Position numbers and translations under genes: made by a program. This document shows, piece by piece, positions 1 through 7,118 of a DNA stretch of 13,769 bases (the first letter of the stretch is position 1; every line of letters begins with the position of its first letter). The stretch spans positions 1 through 13,769 of the forward strand of contig NZ_JZWV01000554.1 in NCBI RefSeq assembly GCF_000966975.1, written 5' to 3'. The stretch comes from Streptomyces katrae. Its GTDB lineage: Bacteria > Actinomycetota > Actinomycetes > Streptomycetales > Streptomycetaceae. The notes beneath the pieces are model-generated. The model did no database searches. It was given only the letters and a program-made list of their open reading frames with translations, and was not told where the DNA came from.

Positions 1-161
1 CCCCCGGGGAGCGCAGCCCGGGGGGCAGGGCCCCGAGGTTCAGGGGGGTCCCGGGGCTTCCGGGGCGGAGCCCCGAGGGGCCGGGGCGGAGTCCCGGGGA
101 ACGGGGGAAGGGCGGGTGGGGGAACGGCCCCGCGGGGACGCCGAGCCCCGTGAGGGAACCG
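1..161. repeat. GC-rich intergenic repeats and hairpins; possible terminator of the crotonase gene
   Basis: No gene is supported in this stretch. It holds two adjacent 21-bp imperfect repeats (60-80 and 81-101, 17 of 21 positions identical) built on CCGGGGCGGAG. It also holds a hairpin: GGGGCTTCCG at 53-62 pairs with CGGAGCCCC at 66-74, with one bulged T and a GGG loop. The crotonase gene on the minus strand stops at 162, so this hairpin lies about 90 bases downstream of it and could end its transcript. GGGGCGGAGCCCC-type repeats are common between Streptomyces genes. The terminator role is inferred; there is no U-tract. Confidence 0.4.
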
Positions 162-962
162 TCAGGCGCGCCGGTAGACCGGCGGACGCCGCTCCGCGAA
201 GGCCCGCGCCCCCTCCTTCGCGTCGGCGGTGTCGAAGACCGGCCAGCCCCGCACCAGTTCGGCGGCCAGCCCTTCCGCCTCCGTCATCCCGGCGGTCTCG
301 TAGACGGAGGCCTTCACCGCCTCGACGGCCAGCGGCCCGCACGCGTTGATCCGTTCGGCGATCTCCAGGGCCGCCTCCAGCGCCGTCCCCTCCGGCACCA
401 CCCGCCCCACGAGCCCGATCCGCGCCGCCTCCTCCGCCGAGTAGGGGCGCCCGGTCAGCAGCATCTCCAGCGCGTGCGTGCGCGGGATCTGCCGGGGCAG
501 CCGTACCGTGGAGCCGCCGATCGGGAACAGCCCCCGCCTGACCTCGAACAGCCCGAACGTGGCCCCGGCCCCGGCGACCCGGATGTCGGTCCCCTGGAGG
601 ATCTCGGTGCCGCCCGCCACGCAGTAGCCCTCCACCGCAGCGATCACCGGCTTGCGCGGCCGGTGGTGGCGGAGCATCGCCTTCCAGTGGAGGTCGGGGT
701 CGGCCTTGAGGCGGTCGCGGTACTGGTCGCCCGCCATGCCCTTCCCGGCCAGCGCCTTGAGGTCCATGCCGGCGCAGAAGTCCCCGCCCGCGCCGGTGAG
801 GACCACCGAGCGGATCCCGTCGTCCGCGTCCGCCTCCAGCCAGCCGTCGTACAACCCCACCAGCAGCGGAAGCGAGAGCGCGTTCTTCGCCTCCGGCCTG
901 TTCATGGTGAGCACCAGCGTGGCGCCCTGGCGGTCCACGGTGAGGTGTTCCGTCCCACCCAT
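162..962 (-). CDS. Enoyl-CoA hydratase/isomerase (crotonase superfamily), EchA19-like context
   Basis: Predicted cytosolic enzyme of 266 aa that hydrates or isomerises enoyl-CoA thioesters. The crotonase fold is clear. NRPEAKNAL lies near residues 21-29. The oxyanion-hole segment GGDFCAGMDL spans about 59-68. The second segment, AVEGYCVAGGTE, ends at Glu120, followed by FGLFE with Glu140. These two Glu match the catalytic pair of rat mitochondrial enoyl-CoA hydratase (Glu144/Glu164), so true hydratase activity is plausible. The ATG at 962 is preceded by GGGAGGA at good spacing. Length is normal for the family. The gene is divergent from a FadD19-type ligase across 174 bp, as echA19 and fadD19 are in mycobacteria. 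Family assignment is firm; the substrate (branched or steroid-side-chain-like enoyl-CoA) is inference from context only. Confidence 0.93.
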   Translation of the reverse strand: MGGTEHLTVDRQGATLVLTMNRPEAKNALSLPLLVGLYDGWLEADADDGIRSVVLTGAGGDFCAGMDLKALAGKGMAGDQYRDRLKADPDLHWKAMLRHHRPRKPVIAAVEGYCVAGGTEILQGTDIRVAGAGATFGLFEVRRGLFPIGGSTVRLPRQIPRTHALEMLLTGRPYSAEEAARIGLVGRVVPEGTALEAALEIAERINACGPLAVEAVKASVYETAGMTEAEGLAAELVRGWPVFDTADAKEGARAFAERRPPVYRRA

Positions 963-1013
963 TGCCGTCCTCCCGTCTCGAGACCTAGAACAGGTTGCAG
1001 GAGGGCAGGGTGC

Positions 1014-1042
1014 AGTACAAGGGTTTTCTGACGCCTAGTCAG
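1014..1042 (-). promoter_or_regulatory. Putative promoter of the crotonase gene
   Basis: Reading the minus strand, CTGACT (1042-1037) resembles a -35 box and TGTACT (1019-1014) a -10 box. The spacer is exactly 17 bp, and each hexamer matches the sigma-70-type consensus at 4 of 6 positions. Transcription would start near 1007, giving a short leader before the ATG at 962. The palindrome at 1028-1042 covers the -35 box and part of the spacer, which would suit repression. Prediction by eye only. Confidence 0.35.
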
Positions 1043-1047
1043 TTTTC
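1024..1047. promoter_or_regulatory. Putative operator (site A), inverted repeat CTGAC-N5-GTCAG
   Basis: A perfect 5-bp inverted repeat, CTGAC (1028-1032) / GTCAG (1038-1042), with a 5-bp spacer sits in an AT-richer patch flanked by T-runs. The 24-bp segment matches a segment at 13270-13293 at 17 of 24 positions, including the leading TTTTCTGA and the GTCAG arm. The palindromic form and its position between divergent acyl-CoA genes fit a TetR-family operator. That assignment is inference, and no regulator gene is in the window. Confidence 0.5.
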
Positions 1048-1060
1048 TTGGTGTGCGCCC

Positions 1061-1089
1061 TTCCCAGTTGCGCCGGGCGACGCTCTAAT
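1061..1089 (+). promoter_or_regulatory. Putative promoter of the FadD19-like ligase gene
   Basis: TTCCCA (1061-1066) and TCTAAT (1084-1089) are separated by 17 bp and resemble -35 (4 of 6) and -10 (5 of 6) boxes. Transcription would start about 40 bases before the GTG start at 1137. Operator site A lies just upstream of the -35 box. Prediction by eye only. Confidence 0.35.
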
Positions 1090-1136
1090 GACCGCCGAGC
1101 AGACCGGCCGCCCGGTCCGGGTCAGGAGGAGGAACG

Positions 1137-2792
1137 GTGGAGTACAACCTTGCCGACCTGTTCGAGTCGGTCGTGGACGTGGTCCCCGACCGCGAGGCGC
1201 TGGTGTACGTGGACCACCCCGGGACCGGCGCCGAGCGCCGCCTGACGTACGCGGAGCTGGACGCGGCCGCGAACCGCGTCGCGCACCACCTGACCGACAG
1301 CGGCCTGCTGCCCGGGGAGCACGTGGGGCTGCACCTCTACAACGGCGTCGAGTACCTGCAGACCGTCCTGGCCTGCCTCAAGGCGCGTCTGGTCCCGGTG
1401 AACGTCAACTACCGTTACGTGGAGGAGGAGCTGGTCTACCTCTACAACGACGCCGACCTCGCCGCCCTCGTCTTCGAGGGCGAGTTCACCGAACGGGTCG
1501 CGGCCGCGCTCCCCCAGACCCCGCGGCTGCGCCACCTGATCCGGGTCGGCGCCACGCCCCCGGGCGCGCCGGAGCCGGCGATCGTGCCGGTGGCGTACGG
1601 GGACGCCGAGGCGGCCGGCTCCCCGGAGCGCGGGTTCCCGCCGCGCAGCCCCGACGACCTGTTCATCATCTACACCGGCGGCACGACCGGCATGCCCAAG
1701 GGCGTGATGTGGCGGGCCGAAGACCTGTTCTTCGCCGGGCTGTTCGGCGGGGAACCCTCGGGCGAGCCCGTCAAGCGGCCCGAGGAGCTGGCGGAGCGGG
1801 TCGCGGCCCGCGGCGCCGGCCTCACCTTCTTCCCCGCTCCCCCGCTGATGCACGGCACGTCCACCCTGACCTCGTTCATCGCCTTCAACTACGGGCAGCG
1901 GGTGGTGATCCACCGCAAGTACGCGCCGGAGGAGGTGCTGCGCACCATCGAGAAGGAGCGGGTGTCGAGCGTGTCGCTGGTAGGCGACGCGATGCTCCGG
2001 CCGCTGATCGACGCACTGAACGGGCCGCTGAAGGGGACGGACCTCTCCTCGCTGTTCAGCGTCTCCTCTTCGGGGGCGATCATGTCGGAGTCCGTCCGCG
2101 CGGAGTTCCAGCGGCTGGTGCCGAACGTGGTGCTGCTCAACAACTTCGGTTCCTCCGAGTCGGGTTCGAACGGACGGGCCACGGACGACTCCGGCCCGGA
2201 GAAGGGCGACGACTCCGGCCCGGAGAAGGGCTTCCGGCTCCAGGTCAACGACCGTACCCAGGTCGTGGATCCGGTGACGCACGAGCCGGTGGCGGTGGGC
2301 GTGCCGGGGCGGCTCGCGCAGCGCGGACACGTTCCGCTGGGCTACTACAACGACCCGGTGAAGACGGCGGAGACCTTCTTCCGGAAGGGCTCCGAGCGGT
2401 GGGTGCTGCTGGGCGACATGGCGACGGTCGACGAGGAGGGCATCGTGACCGTCCTCGGGCGCGGTTCGCAGTGCATCAACACCGGGGGCGAGAAGGTGTA
2501 CCCGGAGGAGGTCGAGCAGGCCCTGAAGTCCCATCCGGACGTGTACGACGTCCTGGTCGCGGGTGTTCCGGACCCGACCTGGGGCAGCCACGTCGCGGCG
2601 GTGGTGCAGGTACGGGCGGGCGCGCCGGAGCCCTCGCTGGAGGAGATCCAGCGGCACTGCCGGACCCGGCTGGCGGGGTACAAGATCCCCCGCCAGCTGG
2701 TGATCACCCCCGCCGTCCAGCGCTCGCCGAGCGGCAAGGCGGACTACCGCTGGGCGAAGGCGGTGGCCACCGAGGCCGACGCGGGGGCCTGA
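1137..2792 (+). CDS. Acyl-CoA synthetase (AMP-forming), FadD19-like
   Basis: Predicted ATP-dependent acyl-CoA ligase, 551 aa, which would activate a carboxylic acid through an acyl-adenylate. The A3 phosphate-binding motif YTGGTTGMPKG begins at about Tyr179. SSESG follows the A5 region, LLGDM carries the hinge-side Asp near 427, and SPSGKADYRW carries the catalytic Lys at about 534. Features recalled from mycobacterial FadD19 are strong: YRYVEEEL, TTGMPKGVMWR, LGRGS with GGEKVYPEEVE, and the C-terminal DYRWAK. The GTG start at 1137 follows a strong AGGAGGAGG (1124-1132). FadD19 activates C24 steroid side-chain acids in mycobacteria; whether that holds here is unknown. Oddity: residues 350-365 are a perfect duplication of DDSGPEKG encoded by an exact 24-bp tandem repeat. 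It lies in a loop that varies in the family, so the enzyme may remain active. Confidence 0.93.
   Translation: MEYNLADLFESVVDVVPDREALVYVDHPGTGAERRLTYAELDAAANRVAHHLTDSGLLPGEHVGLHLYNGVEYLQTVLACLKARLVPVNVNYRYVEEELVYLYNDADLAALVFEGEFTERVAAALPQTPRLRHLIRVGATPPGAPEPAIVPVAYGDAEAAGSPERGFPPRSPDDLFIIYTGGTTGMPKGVMWRAEDLFFAGLFGGEPSGEPVKRPEELAERVAARGAGLTFFPAPPLMHGTSTLTSFIAFNYGQRVVIHRKYAPEEVLRTIEKERVSSVSLVGDAMLRPLIDALNGPLKGTDLSSLFSVSSSGAIMSESVRAEFQRLVPNVVLLNNFGSSESGSNGRATDDSGPEKGDDSGPEKGFRLQVNDRTQVVDPVTHEPVAVGVPGRLAQRGHVPLGYYNDPVKTAETFFRKGSERWVLLGDMATVDEEGIVTVLGRGSQCINTGGEKVYPEEVEQALKSHPDVYDVLVAGVPDPTWGSHVAAVVQVRAGAPEPSLEEIQRHCRTRLAGYKIPRQLVITPAVQRSPSGKADYRWAKAVATEADAGA
2184..2231 (+). repeat. Perfect 24-bp tandem duplication inside the FadD19-like gene (in frame)
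   Basis: Two identical 24-bp copies (2184-2207 and 2208-2231) encode DDSGPEKG twice. The length is a multiple of three, so the reading frame is kept. Identity at the nucleotide level, including every third codon position, points to a recent slippage event, or to an assembly or sequencing artefact, rather than an old repeat. Confidence 0.95.
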
Positions 2793-2842
2793 GCGTTCCC
2801 CTCGAACCCGTCGGCCGTCACCGGCCCGCGGGCTCACCCCCG

Positions 2843-2904
2843 CCGGCGTGGAGCCCCGTCGGCCGGGGCGCCGGGACCCCGCACGGGCCCCGGGCGCGGG
2901 GGCC
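2843..2904. terminator. Bidirectional terminator region between convergent genes
   Basis: The ligase gene (ends 2792) and the alpha/beta hydrolase gene (stop at 2908-2910 on the minus strand) converge across 115 bp. The gap holds several GC hairpins. GCCCCG (2853-2858) pairs with CGGGGC (2864-2869), and CCGGC/GCCGG extends this stem outside a bulge. GGCCCC (2886-2891) pairs with GGGGCC (2899-2904). U-less GC hairpins are usual actinomycete terminators. The function is inferred from position and structure. Confidence 0.5.
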
Positions 2905-2907
2905 GCG

Positions 2908-3756
2908 TCAGGCCCCCGTGGCCAGGAAGCGTTCGACGCGGGACGCGAAGCGGGGGGCGTCGTCCAGCCAGGGGAAGTGGGCGGCGGCGGGCTGGACGTC
3001 CAGGACCCCGGCGGGGAAGAGCCGCGCCAGTTCCGCCGCGAGCTCCGGCGTCGGGCCGCCGTCCAGCTCGCCCGCCAGGACCAGCACCTCCCGCGGGAAC
3101 CGCTCCAGGGCGGCCCGGGTGGCGGGCGGGTCGAAGGCCCCGTCGGCGGCGAAGGCCATCGAGGCCCTGTCGTTGCGCTCCGCCGCCCCGGCCGCGTGGA
3201 GGGCCCGGGCGGCGTGGTCCCAGCGCCCGTGGAAGAGCGGGGCGGCGAGGTCCCTGTCCCCGTCGGCGGCCGATCCCGCGAGGAGCCTTCCGAGGGCCTC
3301 GATCGCCGTGTCGTACGGCTCGGCGCCCGCCCTCAGCCGGGCCGCGCCCAGCCAGTGTTCGGGAGTCATCGCGAGGCCCACCGCCCACGGGGTGGGGGTG
3401 ACCAGGACGAGGCGGCCCACCCGTTCGGGGTGCGCGGCCGCGTACAGCATGGCGAGGTTGCCGGCCGCCGAGTGGCCGAGGAGGTCCATGCGCTCCAGGC
3501 CCAGGTGGAGGCGGAGCGCCTCCACGTCGGCCACCTGGTGGTCGACCCGGTAGGTGGCCTCGTCCGCCGGTGTCGCGGAGTCGCCCGTGCCGCGCAGGTC
3601 GAGCCGGATCAGCCGCCGCCGGCCGGCCAGCCCGCCGAGGTCGCCGAGGTAGCGGGAGGCCCGCATGGCCCCGCCGGGCAGGCAGACCAGCGGTTCGCCG
3701 TCACCCTGGACGTGGTAGGCGAGTTCGGTTCCGTCATATGTGGTGAATACATGCAT
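2908..3756 (-). CDS. Alpha/beta hydrolase fold protein
   Basis: Predicted cytosolic hydrolase of 282 aa. The nucleophile elbow GHSAAG places Ser at about residue 96. The LPGG segment near 26-29 would form the oxyanion hole, and RLDLRGTGDS (about 51-60) is the usual strand-4 motif. GELDGG carries the likely acidic residue, and AAAHFPWLDDAP carries the likely catalytic His near the C-terminus. The ATG at 3756 is preferred because the family motif MHVFTTYDGTELAY begins there and GGGATGG lies upstream. A GTG at 3780 would add 8 residues. It is divergent from paaK across a 115-bp gap with a palindromic operator, so it might share regulation with paaK, for example to release an aromatic acid from an ester. 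That link is speculative. The substrate cannot be told; proline-iminopeptidase- and haloalkane-type relatives share this fold. Confidence 0.88.
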   Translation of the reverse strand: MHVFTTYDGTELAYHVQGDGEPLVCLPGGAMRASRYLGDLGGLAGRRRLIRLDLRGTGDSATPADEATYRVDHQVADVEALRLHLGLERMDLLGHSAAGNLAMLYAAAHPERVGRLVLVTPTPWAVGLAMTPEHWLGAARLRAGAEPYDTAIEALGRLLAGSAADGDRDLAAPLFHGRWDHAARALHAAGAAERNDRASMAFAADGAFDPPATRAALERFPREVLVLAGELDGGPTPELAAELARLFPAGVLDVQPAAAHFPWLDDAPRFASRVERFLATGA

Positions 3757-3792
3757 GGGGCCATCCCAACAGACGATCACTCGTTCGAGTCA

Positions 3793-3821
3793 TTGATTTG
3801 CGGGTCGGGGTCCGGCAATCT
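3793..3821 (+). promoter_or_regulatory. Possible paaK promoter
   Basis: TTGATT (3793-3798) resembles a -35 box. It is followed by 17 bp and then CAATCT (3816-3821), a weak -10 box. The start would fall near 3827, inside the palindrome at 3821-3840, a layout that would suit repression. The -10 match is poor, so this is a low-confidence call. Confidence 0.25.
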
Positions 3822-3840
3822 ACCGAATGAACGTTCGGTA
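3821..3840. promoter_or_regulatory. Putative operator upstream of paaK (TACCGAA-N6-TTCGGTA)
   Basis: A perfect 7-bp inverted repeat with a 6-bp spacer; the core GAACGTTC (3829-3836) is itself a palindrome. It lies between the divergent alpha/beta hydrolase and paaK genes, 31 bp before the paaK ATG. The ACCGA/TCGGT type of arm is common in TetR-family operators, including those described for phenylacetate regulators. I infer a TetR-type repressor, but none is encoded in the window. It is unlike the CTGAC/GTCAG sites elsewhere here. Confidence 0.6.
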
Positions 3841-3871
3841 GGACGGGTTGCTCCTGGGTGAGGTGACGGCA

Positions 3872-5200
<1,329 letters not shown>

Positions 5201-5249
5201 GACCGGTGCCACCCCTTCGGCCCCACTTCGGCGCGGCTTCCGGGACCCG

Positions 5250-5263
5250 CCGGGCCGGCCCGG
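5250..5263. repeat. 14-bp perfect palindrome before the YihY/BrkB gene
   Basis: CCGGGCCGGCCCGG is its own reverse complement. It lies between paaK (ends 5200) and the ribosome site of the next gene (AGGGGA, 5266-5271). It could fold into a small hairpin in the leader or mark a partial terminator after paaK. In DNA this rich in G and C, a chance origin is also possible. Confidence 0.3.
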
Positions 5264-5277
5264 GTAGGGGATGGGGT

Positions 5278-6132
5278 GTGATCTCGTTCCTCCGGCGCCT
5301 GCACGACCGGCTCCTGGCCTCCCCCGCCGGGCTGGCCTGGAGCCGTGGCCGTGAGATCGAGCTGATGCACCGGGCGATGGGCTTCGCCGCCCTCGGCTTC
5401 CTCACCCTCGTGCCCCTGCTGGTGGTCGTGGCGGCGGCCGCGCCGGGCAGCGGTTCGGGCTTCGGCCGCTGGCTGGGCCAGGCACTCGGGGTCACCGCGT
5501 CCTCCCGGGCCAAGGTCGAGCTGCTGTTCGGTGCCGCGGACGTGGCGCTGGAGCGGACGACGGCCTTCGGGCTGGCGGCCCTGGCGGTGTTCGGGCTGAC
5601 CTTCGGCTCCGCCGTGCAGACCGGCTACGAGAAGGTGTGGGACCTGCCGACGGCCCGCTGGCACACCATGTGGCGGCATGTGGTGTGGCTGGCCCTGCTG
5701 GTCTGCTACCTGGCGCTGCTCGTCGAGATCCCGGCTCCCCCCGTAAAAAAAGCGGGGGCCGTCTTGGGCACCATCAGCGACCTGGTCGGCACCTGCCTGT
5801 TCTTCTGGAGCTCGGGGCGGCTGCTGCTGGGCGGCCGGGTGCGCTGGGCCGCGCTGTTCCCCGGAGCGGTGGCGACCAGTGTCGGCCTACTGGGCCTGCG
5901 GGTCTTCTCGCAGCTGGTGTTCTCCCCGCTGATCGCCTCGAACGCGGTCACCTACGGCCCGTTCGGCACCCTTCTGGTCGTCCAGTCCTGGCTGGTCGGT
6001 GTCGGATTCGTGGTCTACGGCGGGGCGCTGATGGGCCGTCTGGTCCACGAGCACCTCACCCTGCGGCGGCTGCGGTCCGGCGGAGTCCTCGGCTCCGGCG
6101 AGGTTCCTTCTCATGATCCGGGACAGGACTGA
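5278..6132 (+). CDS. YihY/virulence factor BrkB family membrane protein
   Basis: Predicted inner-membrane protein of 284 aa with about six hydrophobic segments: MGFAALGFLTLVPLLVVV, the stretch around AFGLAALAVFGLTFG, VVWLALLVCYLALLVEI, ISDLVGTCLFFW, FPGAVATSVGLLGL and LLVVQSWLVGVGFVVYG. This pattern, with FPGA before the fifth segment and YGGALMGRL at the end, is that of the YihY/BrkB family. The family was once misnamed ribonuclease BN, and its function is still unclear (envelope integrity or transport is proposed). The GTG at 5278 is chosen because AGGGGA (5266-5271) is well spaced; upstream GTG 5206 would add 24 low-complexity residues. It follows paaK by 77 bp on the same strand, so co-transcription is possible but no functional link is evident. 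Oddity: a run of seven A at 5745-5751 encodes Val-Lys-Lys. Confidence 0.87.
   Translation: MISFLRRLHDRLLASPAGLAWSRGREIELMHRAMGFAALGFLTLVPLLVVVAAAAPGSGSGFGRWLGQALGVTASSRAKVELLFGAADVALERTTAFGLAALAVFGLTFGSAVQTGYEKVWDLPTARWHTMWRHVVWLALLVCYLALLVEIPAPPVKKAGAVLGTISDLVGTCLFFWSSGRLLLGGRVRWAALFPGAVATSVGLLGLRVFSQLVFSPLIASNAVTYGPFGTLLVVQSWLVGVGFVVYGGALMGRLVHEHLTLRRLRSGGVLGSGEVPSHDPGQD
5738..5758 (+). other. A7 tract flanked by CCCCCG/CGGGGG inside the YihY/BrkB gene
   Basis: CCCCCG (5738-5743) and CGGGGG (5753-5758) form a 6-bp inverted repeat around a loop with seven consecutive A (5745-5751). In-frame codons are GTA AAA AAA GCG, so A AAA AAA is a classical X XXY YYZ heptamer for -1 slippage. Homopolymeric A runs of this length are unusual in DNA this rich in G and C. 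It may only be a local codon choice, or a spot of transcriptional or sequencing slippage. Confidence 0.6.
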
Positions 6133-6203
6133 GCCCGGCGGGCGCGAACATGGCAGGATCACGCCCGTAACACCCACAACACCGTTTGATATCAGGGGGA
6201 TTG

Positions 6204-7063
6204 ATGTCTGCACAGGATCTCGCCACCGGACGCGTATGGCTGATCACCGGGGCCTCCTCGGGCTTCGGACGGACCCTGGCGGAGGCCGCGCTGGCGGCCG
6301 GTGACACGGTCGTCGCGGCGGCCCGCCGGCCCGCCGCGCTCGACGCGACCTGGCGGCCGCCCACCCGGAGCGGCTGGTCCCGGTCGCGGCGGACGTGACG
6401 GACACGGCGCGCGCCGAAGGGGTCGTCGCCGAGACCGTGGACCGGTTCGGCCGGATCGACGTCCTCGTCAACAACGCCGGCCGGGGTCTGATCGGAGCGG
6501 TCGAGGAGACCTCCGACGCCGAGCTGCGCGATCTGATGGAGCTGCACTTCTTCGGTCCGGCGGCGCTGATCCGCGCCGCGCTGCCGCACATGCGGGAGCG
6601 CAAGTCGGGGGCGATCGTGCAGATGAGCAGCATGGGCGGCCGGCTGTCCTTCCCGGGCGTGGGCGCCTATTCGGCGACGAAGTTCGCCCTGGAGGGCCTG
6701 ACCGAGGCCCTGCGGGGGGAGCTCGCACCCTTCGGGATCAAGACGCTGATCGTGGAGCCCGGGGCCTTCCGTACGGGCTTCGCGGGCGGCGCCGCGCTCC
6801 AGCAGTCGGCCACCGTCCTGCCCGCCTACGCGGACACCGTCGGCGCGGTGCGCACCGGGCTGCCCGACAGTGACGGCAAGCAGCCCGGTGACCCGGTCAA
6901 GGCCGCCGCCGCGATCCTGGCCGCGCTGGACGCGGAGGAGACCCCGCTGCGGCTGGCCCTGGGCAACGACGCCCTCGACGCGATCCTCGCCCACGCCGAC
7001 GCCGCCCGCGAGGAGGCCCGTACCTGGGAGTCCGTCAGCCGCGGCACCGACTTCGACGCCTGA
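6204..7063 (+). pseudogene. Short-chain dehydrogenase/reductase (SDR) with a frameshift near 6342-6349
   Basis: Classical SDR oxidoreductase, NAD(P)-dependent, split over two frames. The ATG at 6204 follows GGGGGA (6195-6200). The first part reads MSAQDLATGRVWLITGASSG with the Rossmann motif TGASSGFG (residues 15-22), then goes out of frame and stops at 6396-6398 after 64 aa. The rest continues in another frame: DLAAAHPERLVPVAADVTDT, NNAG, MSSMGG, and the catalytic YSATK, to the stop at 7061-7063. Removing two bases in GACGCGAC (6342-6349), or adding one, restores a normal protein of about 285 aa. The stop of the first part overlaps a GTG as GTGA (6395-6398), so restart is formally possible, but the second part would lack the cofactor-binding motif. 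True mutation and sequencing error cannot be told apart here. The ancestral SDR family is certain; the substrate is unknown. Confidence 0.85.
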
Positions 7064-7068
7064 CGGGT

Positions 7069-7114
7069 CCGCCGGCGGCCGGGTCCCGCACGCCGCGGGC
7101 CCGGGCGCCGGCGG
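7069..7114. terminator. Strong bidirectional hairpin between the convergent SDR and ligase genes
   Basis: A 15-bp arm at 7069-7083 pairs with 7100-7114 at 14 of 15 positions. The 16-nt loop holds a further CCCGC/GCGGG stem. It fills the 55-bp gap between the SDR stop (7063) and the stop of the minus-strand ligase gene (7119-7121). Symmetry and position support a terminator for both genes. The structure is seen directly; the function is inferred. Confidence 0.7.
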
Positions 7115-7118
7115 GGTG

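Noticed and set aside
1048..1245. Small plus-strand open frame in the leader of the FadD19-like gene
   Set aside because: No ribosome site, overlaps the real gene out of frame, and the translation looks random; a regulatory leader peptide cannot be supported.
1122..2837. Minus-strand open frame of about 570 codons opposite the FadD19-like gene
   Set aside because: Low-complexity His/Arg/Val-rich translation without motifs; antisense shadow of a clear gene.
995..3553. Very long plus-strand open frame (about 850 codons) across the FadD19-like gene and beyond
   Set aside because: It lies in another frame of the ligase gene, is rich in Arg/Gly/Pro/Ala with no family motifs, and results from few stop codons in GC-rich DNA.
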